Below are positions 32,101 through 40,577 of a DNA stretch of 64,000 nt, piece after piece (the first letter of the stretch is position 1; each line of letters begins with the position of its first letter). Below the pieces are notes generated by a model. It was not told the DNA's origin, ran no database searches, and was given only the letters and a program-made list of their open reading frames with translations. Where the stretch lies: contig OZ271846.1 of the NCBI GenBank assembly GCA_965601485.1, positions 2,046,001 through 2,110,000 on the forward strand. The letters are read 5' to 3'. The DNA comes from Methylotenera_A aquatica. Its GTDB lineage: Bacteria > Pseudomonadota > Gammaproteobacteria > Burkholderiales > Methylophilaceae. Position numbers and translations under genes: made by a program.

Positions 32101-35076
32101 TTGAGTAAATTAATTAAATATGTACTTTATGGGATTGGCGGCATTGTTTTATTGGCTTTGCTGGTGGCTGGCTATTTTGCCGCAACGTTTAATCCAAACG
32201 ATTACAAAGACGATATCATTAAGCTGGTGAAAGAGAAAAAAGCCCGTACACTGACCATTGATGGCGATATTAGGCTTAGCTTTTGGCCAAAAATCGGTGC
32301 CGATTTAGGCAAAATTTCTATTTCTGGTCACAAATCAGAGGCTGAATTTGCCTCTGTTAATAGCGTAAAAGTAGCGCTAGAAGTGATGCCTTTATTTAAA
32401 AAACAATTGGTGGTGGATACGATTTATGTAGATGGCGCCAAAGCTAATATTATCAAATACAAAGACGGCAGCACGAATTTTGATGACTTATTAATTAAAG
32501 ACGAAACAGAATCAGAAACCATTAAATTTGATGTGGATGGTTTCAATATCACCAATTCTGCCTTCAATTACAGCGATGAAGCATCTGGCTCAAAATACCA
32601 AATTTCGGCATTTAGTATGAAATCGGGTCATTTTGCTTTGGCCGAGCCTGTAGATTTAGAAACAGATTTTAAATTAAACGCCAATCAACCTGCCCTTGCC
32701 GCTAACGTAGCATTAAAAGGTAACTTTTTAACCGATCCAGAAACCAAACATTATCAAGTAAAAGGTTTAGACACACATATTACAGGCGACGTGCTGGGCG
32801 GCACTGGCATGGATATTAAGATTATTGGTAATGTGGTTGCCAAACCTGAGCAATTAGAATTTTTGGTAGAAGGCTTACAATTGGTTGCCTCTGGCAAATT
32901 TGACGGTAGCACGCAAAGTGTTAATGTGAACGCGCCTAAGATCACTATTGCAAAAGATGAAGTTGAAAGTAAAAAGGTGACCATCAGCTTTGTGCAAGAA
33001 GAAGCGGAAGGCAATTTAAAAGCCAATATGGTATTGGCCGATATGAAAGGTTCACCCAAAGCCATCCAAAGCAGTGGCATTTCGGGTGATTTATCGATGG
33101 TGCAAGGTAAACGCACGGTAACAGGTACATTTGCATCGCCATTTAGCGGCAATATCGAAAACATGATTTTCGATGTTCCTAAACTATTGGGTAAATTAGA
33201 CGTAAAAGACCCAAGCTTACCCAATGGCAGCATGAGCGGTAGCTTTGATTTAGCCGCGCATGCCGATATAAAAAAAGAGTTGGTAAGCAGCCAATTTAAT
33301 TTGGCTATTGACGAAACAAAGCTAGTAGGCGATGTGAATGTGGCCAGCTTTAAAACGCCCAATATTAAATTCAACTTGAATGCTGATAAATTAGATTTAA
33401 ATAAATTGCTGCCAAAAAATAGTGCAGCCAAATTGGATAGCAATGCGAGCAATAAGCCTGCTGATTTAATTGCACTTAAAAACTTGCTATTAGATGGTCA
33501 ATTAAGTGTTGGCAACATTTTGTATGACAAATATCGCGTTTCTGGTTTAAACTTGGGCATTAAAGCCGATGGCCAAAAATTAACCTTAAGCGGCCTAAAT
33601 GTAAAAGTAGATAACAGCCAAATCAAAGGTAGCCTTAGCATTAGCCAATTTGCTAAACCGCTTTATACGTTTAATTTAGATGTTGACCAAGTGGATTTAG
33701 ATCAATACATTGTGTCTGAAACTGGGGCTAGAAAAGAGGCTAGCACCAGCAATAAACCGCTGGATTTAAGCGCATTAAAAGCCTTAAATGCCAATGGATC
33801 CATTCGCGTGGGCAATCTTAAATATGGCAAAACCAAAGCCAGCAATATCAATATCAATCTAAAAGCCGATGGCGAAAAATTAAGCTTGAATCCATTAAAC
33901 GCCAAGGTGGACGATAGCCAGATTAACGCCAATTTGGACATTACTCAATTTAGCAACCCTACTTTTAATTTTGCACTGAATATCGACCAACTGGATGCGG
34001 ATCGATACATTACCAAAGGAGAATCCAGCAATAAAAGCAGCGCTGACACGCCAATTGATTTGAGTGCGCTAAAAAAGCTTAATGCCTCTGGTGAGGCGAA
34101 AATTGCCAAATTAAAATTAGCCAATATTAAAACACAAAACGTGAATGTGGGACTAAAAGCCAATGGCGGCGTTGCAACCCTTTCTCCTTTTTCGGCTAAT
34201 TTATATCAAGGCAGCATGAGCGGCCTTCTAAAAGTAGACGCGCGCGCCTCGCCTGCGATTACTTTTCAGCAAAATATGAAAAGTATTTCGATTGGACCAT
34301 TGTTGGTGGATGCCATTAATAACGATATGTTAAGCGGTACTGGCAGCGTGAATGTAGATATGACAACGCAAGGCGCCAGTGTGAATGCGCTTAAAAAAGG
34401 CTTGGCAGGTAGCGCTTCACTTAATTTGTCGGATGGCGCGCTAAAGGGTGTGGATGTGGCGGGCAGTATTCGCGAGCTTAAAAGTAAAGTAAATATTCTA
34501 AAAACCAAAGATGCCAGCGCCGATATAACCAAAAAAACCGACTTTAGCGAATTAACCGCCACTTTTAGCATTAAAAATGGCGTGGCACATAACGAAGACT
34601 TAGCTATGAAAGCGCCTATATTACGCCTAGCAAAGGGTGATAGCCGCGGCGATATTGACATTGCTAATGAAAGTATCAACTACCTTGCGAAGCCGACGAT
34701 TGTGAAATCTTTAAAAGGTCAGGGTGGAGCAGATTTAGATGATTTAAGTGGCATTACCATACCACTAAAAATTTCTGGCACATTTGCCAGCCCTAAATAC
34801 GGCATGGATTTCGCCGCCATTGGTAAGGCTGTAGCGCAATCCAAGTTGCTAGATAAAGTAGGGGGCGAAAAAGGTGCAGCTGTTAAAGAATTCATTGGTG
34901 GTGATAATAAAGTAGATGCTTTAAGAGACTTGCTCAATAAGAAAAAACCTACTGAAGCGGCGCCTGTAGGTACTGAGCCAGAATCCTCTAAAGCTGAACC
35001 TGCACCTGCCGAAGAGCCTAAATCTTTAAAAGAGCAAGCTAAAGAAAAAGCGCTAAAAGAACTATTTAAGTTTTAG
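32101..35076 (+). CDS. AsmA-family protein with internal repeats
   Basis: 991 residues from a TTG start (no ATG for more than 90 codons). An N-terminal helix (YVLYGIGGIVLLALLVAGYF) anchors it in the inner membrane. The AsmA domain begins FNPNDYKDDIIKLVKEKKAR, TLTIDGDIRLSFWPKIGADL. In the middle, a unit starting 'DL.ALK.L...G' recurs near residues 450, 552 and 649, each followed by 'DNSQI/DDSQI' and 'QFA.P..TFNLDVDQVD'-like strands. The AsmA C-terminal domain (GSMSGLLKVDARASPAITFQ) follows. The tail is Ala/Glu/Lys-rich. AsmA-like proteins are thought to carry phospholipids between membranes. Confidence 0.85.
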   Translation: MSKLIKYVLYGIGGIVLLALLVAGYFAATFNPNDYKDDIIKLVKEKKARTLTIDGDIRLSFWPKIGADLGKISISGHKSEAEFASVNSVKVALEVMPLFKKQLVVDTIYVDGAKANIIKYKDGSTNFDDLLIKDETESETIKFDVDGFNITNSAFNYSDEASGSKYQISAFSMKSGHFALAEPVDLETDFKLNANQPALAANVALKGNFLTDPETKHYQVKGLDTHITGDVLGGTGMDIKIIGNVVAKPEQLEFLVEGLQLVASGKFDGSTQSVNVNAPKITIAKDEVESKKVTISFVQEEAEGNLKANMVLADMKGSPKAIQSSGISGDLSMVQGKRTVTGTFASPFSGNIENMIFDVPKLLGKLDVKDPSLPNGSMSGSFDLAAHADIKKELVSSQFNLAIDETKLVGDVNVASFKTPNIKFNLNADKLDLNKLLPKNSAAKLDSNASNKPADLIALKNLLLDGQLSVGNILYDKYRVSGLNLGIKADGQKLTLSGLNVKVDNSQIKGSLSISQFAKPLYTFNLDVDQVDLDQYIVSETGARKEASTSNKPLDLSALKALNANGSIRVGNLKYGKTKASNININLKADGEKLSLNPLNAKVDDSQINANLDITQFSNPTFNFALNIDQLDADRYITKGESSNKSSADTPIDLSALKKLNASGEAKIAKLKLANIKTQNVNVGLKANGGVATLSPFSANLYQGSMSGLLKVDARASPAITFQQNMKSISIGPLLVDAINNDMLSGTGSVNVDMTTQGASVNALKKGLAGSASLNLSDGALKGVDVAGSIRELKSKVNILKTKDASADITKKTDFSELTATFSIKNGVAHNEDLAMKAPILRLAKGDSRGDIDIANESINYLAKPTIVKSLKGQGGADLDDLSGITIPLKISGTFASPKYGMDFAAIGKAVAQSKLLDKVGGEKGAAVKEFIGGDNKVDALRDLLNKKKPTEAAPVGTEPESSKAEPAPAEEPKSLKEQAKEKALKELFKF

Positions 35077-35095
35077 AATTATTTCATCAATTTGT

Positions 35096-35133
35096 TATTG
35101 GATTGCGCATTTGCGCTATTACGTGATCCAATA
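35096..35133. other. Inverted repeat after the AsmA gene
   Basis: tattggat (35096-35103) and atccaata (35126-35133) are perfectly complementary, with an inner gcgcatttgcgc word. It lies 20 bp past the AsmA stop. There is no good T-run, so it may be a poor terminator or a processing site. Confidence 0.35.
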
Positions 35134-35301
35134 GTTTGTCAGGCGGCAAACAACACAAGCTACCAAAAGTCTGTTAAAAATTACCATTATTGCTAAAACT
35201 AGGTTTGTTATTGATTTCCCATTTATATTTAGGGGCAAATATGATGGCGCAATAAACCTGTGCAAGACGAGCAAAATAAGCAAAGCAAACCTAAAAATCA
35301 C

Positions 35302-36411
35302 ATGACTTCATTCTCGCAACGCATTATTGATTGGCAAAAACAGCATGGTCGCCACGCTTTGCCTTGGCAGCCCAAATTAAATCAGCCGGTAGACCCATAT
35401 GCGATTTGGGTTTCAGAAATCATGCTGCAGCAAACTCAAGTGACCGCGGTAATTGGCTATTACACTAAATTTATGCAGCGCTTTCCCACTATTGCCGCGT
35501 TGGCAGCAGCCACGCAAGAAAACGTTTTACAATATTGGAGCGGCTTGGGTTATTACACGCGCGCGCGCAATTTGCATGCTGCTGCGCAAACAATTGTGGA
35601 TGATTTTTCTAGTGTTTTTCCCCATAATTTTGACGATATTCAAAGCCTTGCTGGTATTGGTCGCTCTACCGCTGCCGCTATTTCTACTTTTGCATTAAAT
35701 CTGCCGCAACCGATATTAGACGGCAATGTAAAGCGTGTTTTTGCGCGGCATTTTAATATAGCAGGCTACACAGGCTCGCCAAAAGTAGCGCAGCAATTAT
35801 GGCTAATTGCCGAACGCGAAAATCCGCGAGGTGCAGAGAACATCCAAAATGCCATTAGCTATACCCAAGGTTTAATGGATTTAGGCGCCACGCTGTGCAC
35901 GCGGACTAAGCCAAAATGCTCAATTTGCCCAGTGAACAACACTTGTGAGGCGCTGGAGCAAAACTTGGTTAAAAATCTGCCCACGCCAAAACCACGCAAA
36001 ACCATTCCTGAAAAAAGTTTGACTATGCTGGTATTAATTCACCAAAACGAAATCATGCTAGAAAAACGCCCGTCTAGCGGCATTTGGGGCGGCTTATGGA
36101 GTTTGCCCGAAATGGGCATGGAAGAAATCGGTACAGAAGTCGCGCTAAGTCGTTTTGGGTTAGCCACCGAAGCACTCGAGCCACTGGCAGTAGTTCAACA
36201 TGCGTTTAGCCATTACAAACTAGCCATTATGCCTCAACCCTTGCTAAGTATAGGGGGAAGGCATATTGTCGCCCAATCTAATCCAAACACAAGGTCACAC
36301 ATTTGGCTGCCTATTCAAGAGGCGATTGCTGCTGCCATTCCTACTCCTGTGCGCAACATTTTGCTAAGCTTACAAAGAAATGAATTATCCACAAACTCTC
36401 AATACCGCTAA
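35302..36411 (+). CDS. mutY: A/G-specific adenine glycosylase
   Basis: 369 residues from ATG 35302; a GTG at 35260 is an alternative. MutY removes adenine mispaired with 8-oxoguanine. The catalytic Glu is in VSEIMLQQTQVTAVIGYYTK, and GLGYYTRARNLH follows. The helix-hairpin-helix is LAGIGRSTAAAISTFALN, with the catalytic Asp in PILDGNVKRVFAR. The [4Fe-4S] loop is CTRTKPKCSICPVNNTC (C-x6-C-x2-C-x5-C). A C-terminal NUDIX-like domain (IMLEKRPSSGIWGGLWSLPE, AFSHYKLAIMPQPL) recognises the 8-oxoG. Full length. Confidence 0.95.
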   Translation: MTSFSQRIIDWQKQHGRHALPWQPKLNQPVDPYAIWVSEIMLQQTQVTAVIGYYTKFMQRFPTIAALAAATQENVLQYWSGLGYYTRARNLHAAAQTIVDDFSSVFPHNFDDIQSLAGIGRSTAAAISTFALNLPQPILDGNVKRVFARHFNIAGYTGSPKVAQQLWLIAERENPRGAENIQNAISYTQGLMDLGATLCTRTKPKCSICPVNNTCEALEQNLVKNLPTPKPRKTIPEKSLTMLVLIHQNEIMLEKRPSSGIWGGLWSLPEMGMEEIGTEVALSRFGLATEALEPLAVVQHAFSHYKLAIMPQPLLSIGGRHIVAQSNPNTRSHIWLPIQEAIAAAIPTPVRNILLSLQRNELSTNSQYR

Positions 36412-36464
36412 GCGATTATTGCTAACCTTGCCGGCCTAAATTTTCATTAGCTTGGCCTAGTTTT

Positions 36465-36822
36465 ATGTATTATTTAGCTACTTTGGCATCAATTCACTAG
36501 CTAAAAAAATTGGTACCATGGATTGCCGATAAACAACTGGCTAGTGAAGCCAGTGTTGGCAAGGTGAGTTTTAGCCGACTCCAACTAAAACTCACTATAG
36601 ACGACTTTAGTTTAAACGAAAAAAACCTTGCACTGAACTGCTACCCTTTACTGGACTAATTATCGCGGTAAAGCGATTCAAAAAACGCTAATGGATGTGG
36701 GCACTGTTGCTGAGTGTGTTCATTTTGATAAAGCGATTGCAGTAAAAGGCGATAGCAAAACAAAACGGATTGCAACCAAGCTGACGACTGATGTGAAAGC
36801 AGTGTCTAAAAAGCCGAACTAA
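36465..36822 (+). pseudogene. DUF748 protein remnant with large internal deletion
   Basis: From 36510 the plus strand reads LVPWIADKQLASEASVGKVS, FSRLQLKLTIDDFSLNEKNL. This is the N-terminal hallmark of DUF748/AsmA-like proteins ('VGKV.F....L.L.I.DFSL'), and it stops at TAA 36657-36659. In the next frame from 36655 it reads NYRGKAIQKTLMDVGTVAEC, VHFDKAIAVKG, and ends KKPN-TAA at 36820-36822, the C-terminal OmpA-like end of the same family. About a thousand codons in between are missing. The remnant begins near an ATG at 36465 that is itself stopped after 11 codons. The whole 36412-36862 gap is explained by this remnant and its terminator. Confidence 0.65.
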
Positions 36823-36833
36823 TCGGCTTTTTT
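36808..36833 (+). terminator. Terminator at the end of the DUF748 remnant
   Basis: aaaaagccga pairs with tcggcttttt around actaa (10-bp stem, 36808-36832) with T7. It contains the stop codon of the remnant in its loop, so it is the original gene's terminator. Confidence 0.8.
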
Positions 36834-36862
36834 TACTTAACAGCAAGCCTATTAAATGTATG

Positions 36863-37093
36863 CTATTGAGGACGAGATGCTAAGATTCTATCGGCCAGCA
36901 TTTGAAAACGCGGTGAAACAAATTGCCGCGCTTGTGAGCCCGCGTCTGCAATTGCCAATAATTCTTCAATTGCTGATCTAAAACCTAACTCAAATAGCCA
37001 ATAATCAGATGGATCGATTGCCGATTTTGCGTCCTTATTGACATCGGCGCATAGTCGCTCAAAAGCTTCCATGCATACGTTACGTTCAGCCAT
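36863..37093 (-). CDS. Small hypothetical protein (76 residues)
   Basis: ATG at 37093, MAERNVCMEAFERLCADVNK, then a Trp/Phe-rich middle (IDPSDYWLFELGFRSAIEEL) and a helical C-terminus. The composition is that of a soluble helical protein. No domain is recognised and no strong ribosome-binding site is seen. It lies between the DUF748 remnant and the Fae homologue on the minus strand. Probably a real gene because the frame has good codon character on this strand. Confidence 0.55.
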   Translation of the reverse strand: MAERNVCMEAFERLCADVNKDAKSAIDPSDYWLFELGFRSAIEELLAIADAGSQARQFVSPRFQMLADRILASRPQ

Positions 37094-37196
37094 AATAGTA
37101 TATCCGAATCTCGTTTTTACTCTTATACAAATTTAATACCTATTTTGGGATTTGCGCTATTGTTTTTTTGCAAATCCCGAATGACTTAAAAAAATT

Positions 37197-37748
37197 TTAT
37201 TTTTGATCCCAAGAATCTTCCCACATGCAATGTTTGATTTTATGACGATTTGCAATCAATTCATCTATGCTTGGTTCATCGTTTAATGCACGCTTGATAG
37301 CAAGTTTAGTTGCATCATAGTTGTTTTTGTACATATCGGCTTTATCTAAAGTACCTTCTTTTTCTAGCGCGATACAACCTGGGTCAATCCAAACCAAGCT
37401 AATAATACATAGTTCGTTGACTTGATCTTTAGGAATAATGCCTTCAATCACGCAATCTAAAATCGCATCGGCCGTCGCGGCTTGAACCACGCCACCAAAT
37501 AGGCTGACATCGGTGCTACCTTTTAAGGTTACTTTTGGCACTGTCATGCAAACTGGGCGCACTAATTGGTTGATATCACGCACCGCAAACATGGCGGTGT
37601 GACCTTTGCTTTGTGCCATTAAATTGGCAAATGCTTGACCCACTGGTCCATCGACAGCGCCGATTAAAATTTCTGGCATAGCTGCCGTAACATCTTTGCC
37701 TTCTGTGTAAATGGTTGCTTCGCCTGCTTTAAAAATAATTTTTGACAT
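37197..37748 (-). CDS. Formaldehyde-activating-enzyme homologue (Fae-like paralogue)
   Basis: 183 residues. Fae condenses formaldehyde with tetrahydromethanopterin in methylotrophs. Shared blocks: AMPEILIGAVDGPVGQAFAN, GGVVQAATADAILDCVIEGI, IPKDQVNELCIISLVWIDPG and the C-terminal NNYDATKLAIKRALNDEPSI. Against canonical Fae (GNEVAHIDLIIG) this protein reads GKDVTAAMPEILIG, so the catalytic histidine position appears to be Met, and the 'PNTLMFNKVTI' tetrahydromethanopterin region is PVCMTVPKVTL. It is therefore probably one of the divergent Fae-like paralogues (fae2/fae3 type) rather than the main enzyme. An aagagag site precedes the ATG. Confidence 0.82.
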   Translation of the reverse strand: MSKIIFKAGEATIYTEGKDVTAAMPEILIGAVDGPVGQAFANLMAQSKGHTAMFAVRDINQLVRPVCMTVPKVTLKGSTDVSLFGGVVQAATADAILDCVIEGIIPKDQVNELCIISLVWIDPGCIALEKEGTLDKADMYKNNYDATKLAIKRALNDEPSIDELIANRHKIKHCMWEDSWDQK

Positions 37749-37855
37749 AACAATTCTCTCTTGAGGTTTAACGATAAAGATTTAATTATCTATTTTAACA
37801 AATGCTGGGCATAGCTCACAATTAATCTTGCATCGTCTCATTTTGTAGCGTGCGT

Positions 37856-38308
37856 TTAATCTAGCTTCAAACACATGTCCACGTGTGGGATATGCAAGTC
37901 GGTATATTCACCACTGGTGATTTGAAAATCCGCCTGCTGATAAAAATGAATAGCATGCGTTTGTGCGGATAACACAATCTGCTTGCTGCCATGCTGACGA
38001 CAAATATCAATCGCCTCTTCTAAAAGTCTATTACCCACACCCATGCGACGCCAAGGCTTTAAAACCGCCATGCGGCCAATTTTCTCAAAATGAACAATGC
38101 GTAAACAGCCAATCGCTTGATTTTCATGCATCGCTAGCAAGTGCACCGCTATATCATCAATTTCATCCCATTCAAACTCTGGTGTGACAAACTGCTCTTG
38201 AATAAATACAATTGTTCGTACATGACGTAGATAAATTTCTGCTTGCTGCCATGTTACTTGTTGAATGGACACTGGTTTGATTGTGATATTTTCTGGCGAA
38301 AGCCCCAC
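37856..38308 (-). CDS. GNAT-family N-acetyltransferase
   Basis: 150 residues from a GTG start. The acetyl-CoA-binding motif A is GRMAVLKPWRRMGVGNRLLE (R-x-x-G-x-G), followed by VLSAQTHAIHFYQQADFQI in motif B. The arrangement matches ElaA-like and YjcF-like acetyltransferases. Substrate unknown. Cytoplasmic. It stands alone, 107 bp upstream of the Fae homologue in the same direction. Confidence 0.85.
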   Translation of the reverse strand: MGLSPENITIKPVSIQQVTWQQAEIYLRHVRTIVFIQEQFVTPEFEWDEIDDIAVHLLAMHENQAIGCLRIVHFEKIGRMAVLKPWRRMGVGNRLLEEAIDICRQHGSKQIVLSAQTHAIHFYQQADFQITSGEYTDLHIPHVDMCLKLD

Positions 38309-38416
38309 GATTTATTTCCTAAAATTAACTAAAGCACTAGCTATAGCTTGCTTGTTAAGCGTGTTCAGTGCATGATTCAATTTAATTTTTACTCAATAAT
38401 TTGTTAAAGGTTACCT

Positions 38417-38785
38417 ATGCAACGCTATTTACCGACTCTTGCCCGTATTTTACTCGCACAAGTTTTTTTATTACAAATCGTGATGTTAATTGTTGGCTTT
38501 TTTAGTAATCCTGATGGCTACTACCAATATCAGGTAGGCTTGGGTAGCTTGGGATTACCCGGTATTTTTGCCCCATTGATTATCCTAATTCAATTGGTCT
38601 GTGGTTTAGCCTTGTTACTTGGTTTTAAAACCAAATTTTTTGCGCTATTTATGGCGATTTATGCCGTGATTATTTCGTTCTTGTTGCATTTGCCAGTTTT
38701 GCAATATTTGGCTATTGCAGGCGGATTGTTAATGCTGTATCAAAATCCAATCACCGCTTTTAGTATCGATAATTTGAAAAAATAA
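38417..38785 (+). CDS. DoxX-family membrane protein
   Basis: 122 residues with four hydrophobic helices: LARILLAQVFLLQIVMLIVG, GIFAPLIILIQLVCGLALLL, FALFMAIYAVIISFLLHLP and YLAIAGGLLMLYQNPIT. The family signature is the first helix followed by 'GLP' and 'Q...G..LL.GF.T'. DoxX-like proteins are inner-membrane proteins, often linked to redox stress. An aggt site lies upstream of the ATG. Followed by a shared terminator. Confidence 0.82.
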   Translation: MQRYLPTLARILLAQVFLLQIVMLIVGFFSNPDGYYQYQVGLGSLGLPGIFAPLIILIQLVCGLALLLGFKTKFFALFMAIYAVIISFLLHLPVLQYLAIAGGLLMLYQNPITAFSIDNLKK

Positions 38786-38801
38786 TTAACTCAGCTCATA
38801 C

Positions 38802-38839
38802 AAAAAGCGGCCAATATTGAATTTATGCGCCGCTTTTTT
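38802..38839. terminator. Bidirectional terminator between DoxX and the metallohydrolase
   Basis: aaaaagcggc (38802-38811) pairs with gccgcttttt (38829-38838), with a 17-nt loop and T-runs on both strands. It separates two converging genes, and its right arm abuts the stop codon of the leftward gene. Confidence 0.8.
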
Positions 38840-39776
38840 ATTCCCACTCAAGCGCAGGGTATAGCGTATTCACATTGCGCCTATTAGCAATATCAAATAA
38901 CAGCCATTTATCTTTTTCTCCTGCCGCCGCCGTATCCATGGCTTTACCCATATCGCTGCCATTTTTAATGGAGGTGCGTATATCGGTTAACACGGCATTT
39001 AGATAGCGCTGCTCATTGTTTAAAGCACCCACCCAATCCTGCGCAACAGGCCCATGACCTGGCACCACTTGCATCACAGGGTAGGATTTTAGTGCTTCAA
39101 TCGCGGCAATCAAACCTTTAATATCGCCCTCAATCACAGGTGTTCGCTCAATAAATAGTAAATCGCCAGTAAATAAGGTGCTGGTTTTTGAGTCGATTAC
39201 CGTAATATCGGTATTTGTGTGCGCATTTGGGTAGGGCGTTACTTTTAAAGCTCTATCACCTAGATCCAAATCGATTGGCTCATTAACCATTATTGTTGGC
39301 TTAACAATTTCGCTGCCTTTAGCATCGGCACCCAAGTATCTGATATTTAACTTATCATAAGCTTCTTGGCGTAATTGCATGGCATCACCCAGTTTAGCAT
39401 GGCCTACAAACTTTGGCTTGTCTTGTTTAAATGCGGCATTGCCAAAAATATGATCAGGATGTACATGCGTGTTAATCACATACAAAATAGGCAATGGCGT
39501 CACTTTTTTAATCGCATCGCGCAACTGATTGCCCACTTTTAAACTGCCACCTGTATCAATCACAGCAACACCCTTTCTGCCGACCACAAAGCTGATATTA
39601 CAAATATCACCTTGATAACCAACATCAATATCTAAATGTTTGCCATGATGCACATAGATTCCACTACCTAAATCTTCTATCGCAAAAGGATTGTCTTTTA
39701 AAGTTGTGGCTTTTTCTTGTGCATGCGCGCAACTAATGAAAGCTAAGCTAAACAATAGTAAAGAAAATAGCTGCAT
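38838..39776 (-). CDS. Periplasmic metallo-beta-lactamase-fold hydrolase (quinoprotein relay type)
   Basis: 312 residues. A signal peptide (LFSLLLFSLAFISCAHA, cut before QEK) sends it to the periplasm. Zinc ligands of the fold are present: THVHPDHIFGN (HxHxDH, near residue 102), NAHTNTD, TLFTGDLLFIE and VVPGHGPV. It resembles the SoxH-like 'quinoprotein relay system zinc metallohydrolase' that accompanies PQQ-dependent dehydrogenases in methylotrophs. That assignment is from memory of the family; a generic MBL hydrolase is the alternative. aagga precedes the ATG. It diverges from a cytochrome b561 gene. Confidence 0.8.
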   Translation of the reverse strand: MQLFSLLLFSLAFISCAHAQEKATTLKDNPFAIEDLGSGIYVHHGKHLDIDVGYQGDICNISFVVGRKGVAVIDTGGSLKVGNQLRDAIKKVTPLPILYVINTHVHPDHIFGNAAFKQDKPKFVGHAKLGDAMQLRQEAYDKLNIRYLGADAKGSEIVKPTIMVNEPIDLDLGDRALKVTPYPNAHTNTDITVIDSKTSTLFTGDLLFIERTPVIEGDIKGLIAAIEALKSYPVMQVVPGHGPVAQDWVGALNNEQRYLNAVLTDIRTSIKNGSDMGKAMDTAAAGEKDKWLLFDIANRRNVNTLYPALEWE

Positions 39777-39919
39777 TATTTACATCCTTAAATAGTGTTT
39801 AAACACGTTTAATCGCTTAGAATACGCTAATATTAAGTGAAGTGTGATATTAACTATTGTGCCTGGCGTTAAATGCTCAATCACAATTTAACCGCTTGAA
39901 TTTACATGAAAGGTTATTA

Positions 39920-40531
39920 ATGAGTCATTCAGATAATATTTTTGGTAATAATCGTTATACAAAAACCGCTGTTTTATTGCACTGGATTATTGCCTTCGCC
40001 ATTTTCGGCATGTTCGCACTAGGTTGGTGGATGAGCGATTTGCCAAAAGAAGCACCGAAACAAATGGCCTATGACCTTTTTAATTGGGGTTTTTACACAT
40101 GGCAGCTAGCTGAAGAAGCTTCACCAAGAACCTTTTATTACAACCTGCATAAATCATTTGGCGTAACCATTCTAGCCCTAATTACAATCCGTGTTTTATG
40201 GCGCTTTACGCACAAACCACCACCCATTCTGAGCACTTACAAATCTTGGGAAAAAAAGCTAGCTACAGGAGCCCATCATTTGCTGTATCTGTTGATGATT
40301 GCATTACCAGTTAGTGGTGTCATCATGAGTGCTTACAGCAAATATGGCATCAAATGGTTTGGTGTACCATTTATAAAGGGTCTAGATAACAATGACATGC
40401 GCGAATTTTATTTAGAGATACACGAAGCGATAGGTATCGTTATTCTTGTAATCGTAGCAGTACATATTATTGGCGCATTGAAGCATAAATTTATTGATAA
40501 AGATGAGACTTTAAAACGGATGTCTTTGTAA
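39920..40531 (+). CDS. Cytochrome b561
   Basis: 203 residues from ATG 39920, preferred to earlier in-frame starts because aagg lies eight bases upstream and the family starts close before TKTAVLLHWIIAFAIFGMFA. Four membrane helices carry the di-heme histidines: LLHWII (helix 1), NLHKSFGVTILALITIR (helix 2), ATGAHHLLYLLMIALPVSGV (helix 3) and LEIHEAIGIVILVIVAVHII (helix 4). It transfers electrons between quinone and a periplasmic partner. The divergent gene is a periplasmic hydrolase linked to quinoprotein systems, which may be relevant. Confidence 0.88.
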   Translation: MSHSDNIFGNNRYTKTAVLLHWIIAFAIFGMFALGWWMSDLPKEAPKQMAYDLFNWGFYTWQLAEEASPRTFYYNLHKSFGVTILALITIRVLWRFTHKPPPILSTYKSWEKKLATGAHHLLYLLMIALPVSGVIMSAYSKYGIKWFGVPFIKGLDNNDMREFYLEIHEAIGIVILVIVAVHIIGALKHKFIDKDETLKRMSL

Positions 40532-40535
40532 TATT

Positions 40536-40577
40536 CAGTAAATAAACAGCCCGCAATTGCGGGCTGTTTATTTACTG
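40536..40577. terminator. 19-bp perfect inverted repeat, bidirectional terminator
   Basis: 40536-40554 and 40559-40577 are exact reverse complements around aatt, with a GC-rich core cagcccgc/gcgggctg. It ends both the cytochrome b561 gene and hemE, and overlaps the last codon and stop of hemE (stop at 40574-40572). Confidence 0.88.
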
